From Tritrichomonas musculus (Eukaryota; Parabasalia; Tritrichomonadida; Tritrichomonadidae): DNA of 64,000 nt. The stretch is taken from NCBI GenBank assembly GCA_039105265.1, contig JAPFFF010000051.1, positions 682,001 through 746,000 on the forward strand, given 5' to 3'. How positions within the stretch are numbered: position 1 is the stretch's first letter; every line of letters begins with the position of its first letter. A program made the translations under genes and the position numbers. This document shows positions 30,507 through 40,400 of the stretch, in pieces. The notes below the pieces were generated by a model. That model ran no database searches, was not told the DNA's origin, and saw nothing but the letters and a program-made list of their open reading frames with translations.

Positions 30507-30752
30507 TTACAAAGTCATCTGTTCAGCTGATTTGATACGTTCACCAATAGCTCTCAATTGTATTTTAATCGATTCAATATCATTAAATAGTTGTTTATAT
30601 ATTGACAATGTGTGAATCATCTTATCAAACTTTCCGTTTAATGCGTCATCTTCAGAATTCATACATTCATTGAATATCTTATCCTTTACTCTTCTAAACT
30701 GAGCGTGTAAAGCTGAAGTATCACAACTCAAACCATTAATGGCACTATTCAT
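30507..30752 (-). CDS. Maverick small helical protein, 81 aa
   Basis: Starts at the ATG at 30752 (MNSAINGLSCDTS); the upstream open frame has no ATG. It is entirely helical in pattern with heptad-like spacing (FNDIESIKIQLRAIGERIKSAEQM), a likely short coiled coil. No known family. Confidence 0.6.
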   Translation of the reverse strand: MNSAINGLSCDTSALHAQFRRVKDKIFNECMNSEDDALNGKFDKMIHTLSIYKQLFNDIESIKIQLRAIGERIKSAEQMTL

Positions 30753-30760
30753 TTTAAACC

Positions 30761-30770
30761 AAAAATAAAA
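30761..30770 (-). terminator. T-rich 3'-end motif candidate
   Basis: TTTTATTTTT on the minus strand, 20 nt after the stop of the gene at 30791 and 8 nt before the ATG at 30752. Confidence 0.35.
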
Positions 30771-30790
30771 CTTCAAATGATTCAATGAAT

Positions 30791-31336
30791 TCAAATCAAT
30801 TGCGGTCTTCTTTGATTGTTATTGTTATTGTTATCATTGTCATCATCATTGTCATGAGCCTGTTGCCTTTTCAATGTGAGAATCTTGTTAACCATGTACG
30901 TTGATATATCTATGTTTAAATGCTTTTTGATTAATAGTTTTGTGTATGATGCTTGTTTATGTGCTGGCAGCTTATTAATTTCTTTCATTCGTTCATCATC
31001 AAGGAACTGCATGACTAATTCACGGTCATGAGTGTTTAAGAACTTTGATGAATTGAATATGGAGCGCTTTGGTTTATCACTTTTTGGTGTTATATCATTC
31101 AATAAACTATTTTGTTCAGAGAAATGGGGTAGATTTTCATCATCTGATGATGAATCATTATTGTCATTGTCAAATGAAACGTTATTCACAAGGTTCCTGA
31201 AAGCTTCATTATCATCTGATTTAGCAATCAATATCGTTAACAAATGACGGATTGCATCAACATGTTTCAATATCTCTATTAATTCTGTCATTTCAATGAA
31301 ATAAAAAACCTGAATTATTTTTTTTTGATTTAACAT
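30791..31336 (-). CDS. Maverick orphan protein with acidic linker and Asn-rich tail
   Basis: Up to 181 residues from the ATG at 31336; a second ATG at 31291 (MTELIEILKHVDAIRH) could be the real start and would give 166 residues. There is an N-terminal helical region, an acidic Asp/Ser linker (DNDNNDSSSDDENLP), a basic helical domain (residues about 90-160, HKQASYTKLLIKKHLNIDIS) and an Asp/Asn run at the end. The basic segment might bind DNA. It is divergently transcribed from the polymerase gene, with 42 bp between the two start codons if the first ATG is used. Confidence 0.65.
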   Translation of the reverse strand: MLNQKKIIQVFYFIEMTELIEILKHVDAIRHLLTILIAKSDDNEAFRNLVNNVSFDNDNNDSSSDDENLPHFSEQNSLLNDITPKSDKPKRSIFNSSKFLNTHDRELVMQFLDDERMKEINKLPAHKQASYTKLLIKKHLNIDISTYMVNKILTLKRQQAHDNDDDNDNNNNNNQRRPQLI

Positions 31337-31378
31337 TTTTCAAATTTCAAATAATTTGATTTTTTAATTATATCATAA

Positions 31379-34300
31379 ATGAGTTCGCGTTATTACTATC
31401 AAAAAGATACCAAATCATTTGTTATTGAACAAATCAGGTATATCAATAATGAACTTCAATTAAAACCTCGCTTATCAACATCTAAACCTAGTGATTATGA
31501 TGTTAAACACTTCAAATCAATCTTAGAAAACTATCTAACTTCATTCGGTTTTAGAGAACATGAAGGTGATAGAATCAATGATACAACAATATTAGCTTTC
31601 GTCAATAGAATGAAGAAAGAAGCAGAAGAACAAGAAGAAGAGGAGGAAGAGGAACAATTTGAAGAAGAAGAACAAAATGATGAACAACAACAAAAACAAA
31701 AACAAATCGAGGACAACATTAAAATAGCTCATGATGCACTCAACAAAGCTCTTCAATTAATTAAATCTGAAAATGTATTATTGAGACCATTACCACCAAA
31801 GACAAACAAACAACCTCAACGATATGAAGACATTCGATTTAACAATGAAAATGCTGAATTAATTGAATACCTCAAAAAGTTCGGTTATAAAGGTGTTCAT
31901 TCAAAACATGATTCATATTTCATAATAAATGAACCTGAAAACTTTGATGAAGCAGTTGAAGCATGTAGTCATTTCATTGACCAATACCCAAATGATAGTG
32001 AAAAGGTTGAACGATTAGATGAAGACAGTAAAGAACCAATCAAAATATATTACAAAAACGGAGTTTCATCAATTGAAGACATCAATGAATATTTAACTGA
32101 GACAGTGTTTAAACAAGAAGTGAAACCGTTCAAAATATATTTTCAATTGACAGGCATATTTGAGATACCGCCCAAGAATGAAAACGAAAGATATACGTAT
32201 GAAGCAAGTGAAATCAAATGGAAGAACTATAAATCATCAATTCCGATAATCGTCAGAGAGAGTAAAGATGTTGACAAAGTTAAACTGTATATTGAATCAA
32301 AAATACATGAATATGAAACCACTACTTCAAACATCAAATTGTGTATTGTTTGGTCAGTATCGTTTACAATCTCTCGTGTAGTTAAGATAACAGGAAAGAT
32401 TGATGAAGTTTCAGAATTGTTTGGCAAAAATAAATATATCATTATTGATAACGTTGATGATTGTTTGTGTTGGTATCGATTTCTTGCTTGTTGTTTGAAT
32501 AAAGAATTAATGAAAAAACCTTTTACAATCTCGGACAGAACCGCAGCAGCAAAGAAAATATTATGTGATGAACACGGTTTGAGTTATACAAAGAAGCCTT
32601 CAAAAGCAGCAAAACAATTAATCAACACCTTCAAAGGAATCACAATTGAAGAAATGAAAGAATCAGCGAAGAATCATAACATCAATGTCAACATTTATGA
32701 ATACAACCAAACTGAAACAGATAAAAAAGGCTTTTTCGATTTACAAGACCAATGGCATAACACTGACGATAACAATAAAACGTTTTCAGCCCTGTTGTAT
32801 TCAAAGGATAAGATACTTCACATCATGTACATCATCAACGCTGAAGCATTAACAAATATTCATATATGCCCTCATTGTGGTTCATACATTCACAAAGGAC
32901 ATGAACATATGGATAGATTCAACAACCATGTCAAGAAATGTGAGAAGCTAGGAGGTAAATTCAAAAAGGATTTCATACCTTCACGAGAAGCTTTACCATA
33001 TTGTCCACACATTTTAAACAATCCTGTTTATTTGTATTGTCTTTCATATGAACTTGAATGGAAGCCAACAATTCATTATATCACTTATGATTTTGAAACA
33101 ATGGAGCAAAAGATTGAAAAGAAAGTCAGTGATAAATCAGTTATCAATTCTCGATTGATTCCTTTGAGTGTTTCATCATGTGTGAAGCTTGATAAAGGTT
33201 TGATAACAAAGAACTTTGATATAAGAACAAATGAATTCATAGCTAATTGGATTGACTGGTTATTTGTTGCTGGCTGTGATGTGTATGTTGATAAATTGAA
33301 TCATTTGAAGAGCTTTATTAAAGATAAATCGGAAGAAGAACTCAATAAAATAGATACATCATTGAAAACAATAACAGTGTTCGGTTTTAATTCATCACGA
33401 TTTGATTCAAATCTATTCAAAGAGCAATTGATTAAAAATCATTGGTCTATCGATAGCGGAATGATTGGAACTGCTACATCATTGAAACAATTCATATTGA
33501 AATCATCAAAGTATCCTATTCGATTACGATTCATTGACGCACAAGCATTTGTTGCTGGAGGAACACTCAAACAATTTGGAATTGATTTTGGTGGGATTTC
33601 TAACAGTTCGAAAGGTGTATTTCCTTATGAAGCAATCAACAGCGAGAATTATAATGAAGTGTTATCAAAGAGTGAACCATTCAAATATGAAGACTTCTAT
33701 AGCTATCTCAATCAAAAGAATCCATTAACAAAAGCTGATTATGAAGAGTATTTGATAGATTCAAAGAGGTTTGCAACACGTTGGGATTACCTGTTATCAT
33801 ACAATGACAATGATGTTGAAATGATGATTAATCCTATTGACAACCTTATTCAAATGAATGCTGAATATAAAGTTGATTTGATAAGTAATCTTTCATTATC
33901 GAAGAATGCTTCATGTATCAAATATGCTCTCGCTTACAAAGATTTCAACCCGAAGAACGACTATGAAATCATAAACAAGATGAATACATTTAAGCCAGTA
34001 ATGAAATGGTGGATCAATAAATGTGATAACTATAGAAAGCAAGATGAGAAACACAACAAGACGAAAGAAAATCAGCGAGATATATCAAAATGTGTTAGTG
34101 AAAAGGATTTTGATGCATTCATGAAATTGTATGAATCAAATGAAACAGGTAAATGTCATTTGTGTGGTGAACACTTTACTCATACCAATAAACCGACACT
34201 TGACAGAATAGATAACAACAAAGGACATCAGATTGATAACTGTTTGTTGGCTTGTGCTGAATGTAATCGTTTGAGACAACGTGATGATGACAAGATAACA

Positions 34301-35929
34301 AGAACCAAAATACAATTGAAGAAATTCTGCAAGCTCCATCACCTGCCAACACTCATAACTGATGAAAAAGAATACTACAATTTGAGAGAGAACATAACGG
34401 GAGGATTATCAAATGTACTTCATCGTGTGAACATCAGAGGTCAAACATTAATCAATAAACTCAAATATGATGCCGTTAATGACAGAATCATCAGCTATGA
34501 CACTTCAAACACTGTCTCTCATGTTGCTGGTATTGATTTCAATTCATTGTATCCCTCTTCATTCAGTTCAGTAAAACATTCATTCAATCCCTATCACGGA
34601 GGAATCATGTACATGCCTGGTTCATTTATAAAACGATTTGATGTTTATGATGAAGATGGAAACAAGAATGAAAAGGTATTCAATGCTGCAATGAATATCA
34701 TTCAATCAAAGAAACGATTTGATGCAAACCCTGAGTTTATATTCAAAGCTGAAGTCAAATTAAGATGCCCAAAGAATAAAATCAATGATTTGATTAACTT
34801 TCCTCCTGTGTTTAGAAATATCAATATAATGAATGATGAACAAACGATTGGAAGTTATATGTACAAATACATGAAAGACAATAAACTGAATTCAGCAGAT
34901 AAAGAAACAAGAAAGCTGACAATGTTGCTTGATACATGCGGTACATTTATGACGTTCTCGAATTACCTTTTATGGTTTTTAATTGACCACGGACTTATAG
35001 TTGATGACATTAAGAGCTTAAGTTTATATGAAGCTCATGACGGATTCAATCAATTTGTTTGTGAGTTTATGAAGAAGCGTCAAGATATATTGTCAGGAAA
35101 GGCACACGGGAACGAAAAGTTTTACAAGATTAGTATGAACGGATCTTACGGATATGACGGTATGAATTCAGAGAGCTTTAATAAAGTCAGAATTGTTGAT
35201 AAAAATAAAGCTTTTCAATTGATAGCATCCGATACTTATCGCAATGGATGTAAATTGTCAAATGATTGTTATTTGATACAATCACAACCTCATTCATTCA
35301 AATGTAATACATGTCTTCAGGAATCATTTTGGACATTAGACAATGCGAAATACTGGTATTTGACTTTCCTTTATGACTTTCTATACAAATGCATTGACAT
35401 GAATAAGGTTCATTTCAACTCGGTCGATACAGATAGCCTGTACATGTCTATAGCTGGTGATATGAATAAACCGATTGACCAGTTGTTTGATTACGTTATC
35501 AAAGACAAATCATTTTATGACAAACACATTTATAGCTTCATGCCAAACCCTGCAATCAATGATGTATATGATGAGAAAAAGATACTCGGATGCTGTGTAG
35601 AAAAGTTCGGAGCAAATCAAATTGCTTTGTGCGCTAAATGTTATACCATTTGGAGTGATGATAGAACAATATCATTAAAGCTCAAAGGTATATCATTGAA
35701 GAAGAACAACATCAAATCAAGTGATTATAAAGATATCATTGACAGACAAACAATAATGAAAGGAAAGAATATAAACCTTCAAATGAATTCACAACTGATG
35801 AGTAAAATAACTGTTATCAAAAATGCTTTAACAGCAGCACATTCAAAAATGTTGGTATTATCAAATCATTGCTGTTGTCCATACATTTACGGAATGAAAG
35901 CATCAAAGTATTTCATTGAAAATCATTAA
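31379..35929 (+). CDS. Protein-primed family B DNA polymerase with OTU-like N-terminus and embedded HNH-type module
   Basis: A 1516-residue protein. The proofreading domain shows ExoI D571-E573 (YDFET), ExoII N671/D676 and ExoIII Y808/D812. The polymerase domain shows motif A at D1053 (DFNSLYPSS), motif B K1250 to G1258 (KISMNGSYG) and motif C D1350-T-D1352 (VDTDS). This is the pPolB of Mavericks, which copies the linear element from a protein primer. Two extras stand out. The N-terminal half has a Cys362 block (DDCLCWYRFLACC) and His481, placed as in OTU-like cysteine-protease regions of some PolBs, followed by a C2HC finger (C497, C500, H517, C521). Between ExoIII and motif A lies a zinc-paired HNH-like module (C926, C929, LDRIDNNKGH to H950, C959, C962). 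The 5' part also holds a Gln/Glu tract at 80-110. Confidence 0.95.
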   Translation: MSSRYYYQKDTKSFVIEQIRYINNELQLKPRLSTSKPSDYDVKHFKSILENYLTSFGFREHEGDRINDTTILAFVNRMKKEAEEQEEEEEEEQFEEEEQNDEQQQKQKQIEDNIKIAHDALNKALQLIKSENVLLRPLPPKTNKQPQRYEDIRFNNENAELIEYLKKFGYKGVHSKHDSYFIINEPENFDEAVEACSHFIDQYPNDSEKVERLDEDSKEPIKIYYKNGVSSIEDINEYLTETVFKQEVKPFKIYFQLTGIFEIPPKNENERYTYEASEIKWKNYKSSIPIIVRESKDVDKVKLYIESKIHEYETTTSNIKLCIVWSVSFTISRVVKITGKIDEVSELFGKNKYIIIDNVDDCLCWYRFLACCLNKELMKKPFTISDRTAAAKKILCDEHGLSYTKKPSKAAKQLINTFKGITIEEMKESAKNHNINVNIYEYNQTETDKKGFFDLQDQWHNTDDNNKTFSALLYSKDKILHIMYIINAEALTNIHICPHCGSYIHKGHEHMDRFNNHVKKCEKLGGKFKKDFIPSREALPYCPHILNNPVYLYCLSYELEWKPTIHYITYDFETMEQKIEKKVSDKSVINSRLIPLSVSSCVKLDKGLITKNFDIRTNEFIANWIDWLFVAGCDVYVDKLNHLKSFIKDKSEEELNKIDTSLKTITVFGFNSSRFDSNLFKEQLIKNHWSIDSGMIGTATSLKQFILKSSKYPIRLRFIDAQAFVAGGTLKQFGIDFGGISNSSKGVFPYEAINSENYNEVLSKSEPFKYEDFYSYLNQKNPLTKADYEEYLIDSKRFATRWDYLLSYNDNDVEMMINPIDNLIQMNAEYKVDLISNLSLSKNASCIKYALAYKDFNPKNDYEIINKMNTFKPVMKWWINKCDNYRKQDEKHNKTKENQRDISKCVSEKDFDAFMKLYESNETGKCHLCGEHFTHTNKPTLDRIDNNKGHQIDNCLLACAECNRLRQRDDDKITRTKIQLKKFCKLHHLPTLITDEKEYYNLRENITGGLSNVLHRVNIRGQTLINKLKYDAVNDRIISYDTSNTVSHVAGIDFNSLYPSSFSSVKHSFNPYHGGIMYMPGSFIKRFDVYDEDGNKNEKVFNAAMNIIQSKKRFDANPEFIFKAEVKLRCPKNKINDLINFPPVFRNINIMNDEQTIGSYMYKYMKDNKLNSADKETRKLTMLLDTCGTFMTFSNYLLWFLIDHGLIVDDIKSLSLYEAHDGFNQFVCEFMKKRQDILSGKAHGNEKFYKISMNGSYGYDGMNSESFNKVRIVDKNKAFQLIASDTYRNGCKLSNDCYLIQSQPHSFKCNTCLQESFWTLDNAKYWYLTFLYDFLYKCIDMNKVHFNSVDTDSLYMSIAGDMNKPIDQLFDYVIKDKSFYDKHIYSFMPNPAINDVYDEKKILGCCVEKFGANQIALCAKCYTIWSDDRTISLKLKGISLKKNNIKSSDYKDIIDRQTIMKGKNINLQMNSQLMSKITVIKNALTAAHSKMLVLSNHCCCPYIYGMKASKYFIENH

Positions 35930-36067
35930 ATGAATTGGCGAGAAGCAGAAAAATGCCTCTCGAAAATGCTACCCTCGGAATTCCGAGCCTAGAAAAATCA
36001 TTAATGAAAATCATTTATTTTTGATTTGATTTATTTTTAAATCAATTTTTTATCAGCAATTCAAACA
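35930..36067 (+). terminator. Spacer with hairpins after the polymerase gene
   Basis: Contains a hairpin at 35939-35962 (CGAGA and GCA pairing with TGC and TCTCG), a perfect 14-bp palindrome CTCGGAATTCCGAG at 35974-35987, and T-rich motifs TTTATTTTT at 36014 and 36030. Such structures between two same-strand genes fit a 3'-end or transcript-processing region, or a regulatory site for the KilA-N gene. Confidence 0.4.
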
Positions 36068-36832
36068 ATGAGCAGCAACACAACAAACACAGCCACAAAC
36101 ACAAACGCCACAACTCAACCAATCAATAATGATTATGAATATATTCAATACAATCAACGTTTGAGAATCATTCATTCAAAACAAGATGATATGTATCAAA
36201 TGCAATCAATCATAACAGCTTGTCAATCAAATAAATTATGTAAAGACTGGTTCAGAAACCAATCTACAATTGATATTATTGATGAATTATCGACTGGGGA
36301 AAATCTCCCACTCGAAAAATTATATGAAAAACGAGATGATTTACCAAATGGAATAAGAGGCTTTTATGTTCATCGATTGCTTGTCAATCATGTTGCTATG
36401 TGGGCTTCACCTCGTTATTCAATATATATCATGAAGCTTCTTGATTCACATTTTGAACATGAACGACAACAATTGGTTGAAGAATTGCATCAAAAGAAAC
36501 CACGACTCGTACCATCTAACAAAGAATACAATTATAAATACTTGATTTGGAAAGAATCTAATGATGCTGAAAATACAATTCTTCATTTAGTGAGAAGAAA
36601 CAAACGAACATTCAGAGCTGTATCAACTCATAACAATGATAATGAAAGATTTATATTCAAAGATAATTTGCCAATTGCAATGACACCAAATGAAGACATT
36701 AAAGATATTGTCAAGAACAACTTCCCTCGTAATGATTATACCATCAATGGTTGCAACATTATAATAAAGAATGAACGGCTGGAACAATTACACACACTCA
36801 TTGATGAATATTTCAATCAATTTCAATCATGA
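36068..36832 (+). CDS. KilA-N domain protein
   Basis: A 254-residue protein. Residues about 55-130 carry the KilA-N hallmark GFYVHRLLVNHVAMWASPRYSIYIM (96-122), a DNA-binding fold shared by phages, poxviruses, NCLDVs and trichomonad Mavericks. Residues 150-254 form a second domain beginning YKYLIWKES, consistent with the DUF3627-like tail often paired with KilA-N in large DNA viruses. The likely role is DNA binding and transcription control of the element. It follows the polymerase gene on the same strand and has a T-rich motif 30 nt after its stop. Confidence 0.88.
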   Translation: MSSNTTNTATNTNATTQPINNDYEYIQYNQRLRIIHSKQDDMYQMQSIITACQSNKLCKDWFRNQSTIDIIDELSTGENLPLEKLYEKRDDLPNGIRGFYVHRLLVNHVAMWASPRYSIYIMKLLDSHFEHERQQLVEELHQKKPRLVPSNKEYNYKYLIWKESNDAENTILHLVRRNKRTFRAVSTHNNDNERFIFKDNLPIAMTPNEDIKDIVKNNFPRNDYTINGCNIIIKNERLEQLHTLIDEYFNQFQS

Positions 36833-36862
36833 ATGAATAAAAACAAATGACACATTTATATG

Positions 36863-36875
36863 TTTTTATTTTTGT
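36863..36875 (+). terminator. T-rich 3'-end motif candidate (KilA-N gene)
   Basis: TTTTTATTTTTGT about 30 nt after the KilA-N stop. The TTTTTNT core is shared with other element genes. Confidence 0.4.
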
Positions 36876-36920
36876 ACTCCACTGATTGAACAAAAAAAAA
36901 TAAATTCAAAAAAGCAAAAA

Positions 36921-37059
36921 CCCACAAAGAACCGTCATTCAGTGTTATTATTAAAGTAATATGTATAAAGATTATTAATGTAAAGAGTACGGTGTATTTT
37001 GACGGTTCTTTGTGGGAACACGTTAAAGTGTTTTTAGTTTTTTGACGGTTCTTTGTGGG
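36921..37059. repeat. Three copies of a 17-bp motif
   Basis: TGACGGTTCTTTGTGGG occurs inverted at 36921-36937 and direct at 37000-37016 and 37043-37059, all perfect. The two direct copies share the longer context TTTTGACGG...GTGGGAA. The first and second copies could pair into a stem with a 62-nt loop. Confidence 0.9.
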
Positions 37060-37444
37060 AAACCATTTATAATAGTTTTTTTTCATGAATTGTTTTAATG
37101 TATACGGGTTGTACATTCTGCCTCTCTTATATTATTATCTTTCGAATCCAGCGGTTGCTTTCTACATTTTCTAGGATAATATATAAAATAATACAGAAAA
37201 GTGTCATGTATGTGAATCGAACCTACCACCTTTACAAGGTCTCTGTAGACGCAATACCCATCATGCCATATCATTGCCGTATAATAATAGTTTTCATTTA
37301 CAGATTTATATTTAAATGGTTATATACTATATTGGTTTACACATTTATAGCAATATTAGCGAAAAATTTTTCGAGAACTTTTTCTGAAGAAAAATTCTTC
37401 TTTGACCAGATATGTATTGAAACCATGAATTAATAAATAAATGA

Positions 37445-37456
37445 ACAAAAATAAAA
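37445..37456 (-). terminator. T-rich 3'-end motif candidate (fibre gene)
   Basis: TTTTATTTTTGT on the minus strand, about 20 nt after the fibre gene stop, identical to the motif after the 43438 gene end. Confidence 0.4.
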
Positions 37457-37475
37457 TGAAAATCAATCAATTGAT

Positions 37476-40400
37476 TTACTCTTTGAATACAGCTAATGTT
37501 CTTTCATCAATGATACTTGTAATGATTCCAACAGTCATGCGTTTTATTTTTGATGTTATTGCTGTCTCTCCTGAAAGAACTTTCAGCTTATTGTCTTCAT
37601 TATCGATAAACACCTCATCCCCGATTGAATAACATGATGAATCATTAACTTTGCAAATGTAATCGCCATGACTTGCGAATGTGATACATTTATTTTTGTC
37701 ATCGATTCTCACACATATACCGACATACTCCTTCCATGTTCCTGATGTTTTGACACTACAAATACAATCAGTTGTATCATCTGCTGTTGATGGTTTCCAT
37801 TCATCACCAACATGTTTGTAAACCTTACCTGTCATATACACTGGAGAACCAACAACGAAATCACTAACAGAGTTCATTGATGATTCAATCGGAGAGTAAT
37901 GTGTGATTGTTGTGTTTGATTGTGCACCGTAAATAGCAGCCTTATATTTTGCTAAATAACCTCGGGACATGATGCATCTTGAATATATTTGTTTAGCATC
38001 TAATAATTCCTGAGTAGTTGTCCAAGAATATCCACCTATTGGGAAATTATATGTCAGGGGTCTTCCTGATGTTATATCAACAGTGTCTTCATAATAGAAT
38101 GGGAATTTGAAATTGTCGAAATACACAGTTCTTTGATGTAATACAAGAACAATGTTATGAGGATTTCCAGTTGTATCATAGAATAATATTCTTATTTCCA
38201 AACATAGCGCATAATCACCTACTATGTATTCCAGTTTAATTACCTTATCTTCAAGTTTTAGATAATGAATTGATATTTCACCGCCCTCTGTAATCGGTCC
38301 GCAATCAATAGCACATTTTTTTATTAGTTGTTCTTCTGTTATAACATTTGACTTCAGTGCAAAGTTATCATTCACATATTTCACCGAAGTAATCATATTA
38401 TCGCTCACAGGTTGGTTGCTGATTAATGTGATAGACGCATCATATATATTGGTCAGTGTATCATCCGTGGCTCTCAATGATACGACACGTGTACCTACAC
38501 GAATATCTATCAATTCACTCGACTCTCCGCTGGTTGATTTGTAAATGAGATTTGCACCCTTTCGTCCAGAATATTCGAATTCGGCTTCTTCATATGATGC
38601 ATCTTCGGCATTTCGTTTGAACTTCACGATAATATTTTTGGTTGTTAATACCCTTCTGATATATTCATCTGGGATTGCACAACCACTATCATTCTGCGCA
38701 CATTGAATTGTGAATCGTTCTGGACTTCCATCAACAACATTCGAGTCTTTGATAAATGGTGATTCGATTTGTGCTCTAATGAAATTGTATGCTATAGGAT
38801 TATTATTTCTATGTGCTGCAATATACGATACATATACAATTTGTCCATCATCATGACGCCATATTATTCTATCAATGCGTTTACCATTGCTATCATATCT
38901 GTCCAAGCAATCAAAAGTGTTAGTAGAGCCATTTGGTTTAAATATTACATCAATATGCATAATATCATCATCTTGATTATCACCCCAATTAACATCAAAT
39001 ACCAAATGAACTCCAGCATTTGGTAGCTTAGGGGTAATATATGCACCCTCAGATAATTTTGCTGGATATTCAATATTCAATTCAGTTCCGTATAATGCAG
39101 TATTCAATGCAGATTCATTAACCAAATCAGTTGGAATTGTTGGTATATCTGTTTTCAATGCATACTTATCTAATTCATAAGCCAATTCATCTTCATCAAC
39201 AAACTTCTCATCAGCTTGTGCACTGGTATAATACGGTGTCAAGTCAACTGGTTCTGGTATATCCGTCTTCAATGCATAAGTATTCGACACATATCTAGCT
39301 GAATAAGCGTTTCTGTCTGTTGGTTCGATAGTTTTGGTAATTGAACACGATAAAACTTCTGGTGTATCGCCAGTTCCTGGATTTATTAATTCATGGCTGT
39401 CATACAAAAACCAAATACTTGAATCACTTCCTTCGATATGCAGTATCTGAGAGGGTAGATTATCATCATCGTCATTGTACGAATAGTCTACATGAACATA
39501 ATGACCCGTATAAAAACTGTTTGATGAAACAATATCCAACCCGTATTGCTCAATCAGTTCATGATATGTGTTGTAATCCAAATCAGGAATTGTATTATTG
39601 ACGATTTCGAATTGAATTGTTGTTTGACCCTCAATAATTTCTGGGATTTCACTCTTCATTGCATATTTTCCTTCTGCAACTGTTTTCGTTTCATACTTAT
39701 CCAATTCATAAGCCAATTCATCCTCATCGACGAACTTCTCATCAGCTTGTGCACTAGTATAATAAGGTGTCAAATCAATTGGTTCAGGTATATCACTCTT
39801 CAATGCTAATCTTTCTTCTGTTTCTGCTAATGTTATTGTTATTGGAAGGTATTGATATCTATCATAAATTGCTCCACTAACTTCATCCCACACTAATTCA
39901 AAATACTCCCCTTCACTATCAAATCCTTCAGCTTCATGTTGTTTAACGTTATATTCATTATCAGCATATAAATCATTTGTCTTAAATCTGATATCAAAAT
40001 GGAATATATCACCACTATTGTCTACTTTATAACCAACCAAATGTGTTCCTTCTTTGAACGGTAAAACGTGAGATGTATCCATTCCGTTTTCTTCATATTC
40101 TTCTGGTACTGGACCTATATTAGGAAACATATATGTCTTAGTTTCAATTGTGTATTCAGTTGATACATTCAAATCATCTCTCGTGATGTAATTCTTCAAA
40201 TCATCTTTTGGAACATATCGTTCGGCACAAACATCCAAAGCCGATTGAAGACCTTCATTAGCTGCTATACTTGTTAAACACATTGATGCTTTAGCTGATA
40301 ATGGTTTATCATCTTCAGCCATCAATTTCTGAAACATTTCGTCGGGTAATAGTTCTTTTATGTTCAATTGCAACTCACTATTTTTGAGTACTTCTGGTAT

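Larger units (their letters stand above)
36833..37475. other. Longest non-coding spacer of the Maverick, with three copies of a 17-bp motif
   Basis: A 643-bp spacer between the 3' ends of KilA-N and the fibre gene. It holds TGACGGTTCTTTGTGGG once inverted (36921-36937) and twice direct (37000-37016, 37043-37059), T-rich 3'-end motifs at 36863-36875 (plus) and 37445-37456 (minus), and a tRNA-like but ill-folding stretch at 37205-37275. Open frames across it overlap each other and look spurious. Confidence 0.6.

Noticed and set aside
36856-37433. 86- and 111-residue frames in the Maverick spacer
   Set aside because: They lie in the spacer with the 17-bp repeats, and their hydrophobic look follows from AT-rich sequence. 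The first includes the repeated motif and the T-rich 3'-end signals.
38769-39809. Plus-strand frames across the fibre gene
   Set aside because: Antisense shadows of the minus-strand fibre gene; no recognisable content.
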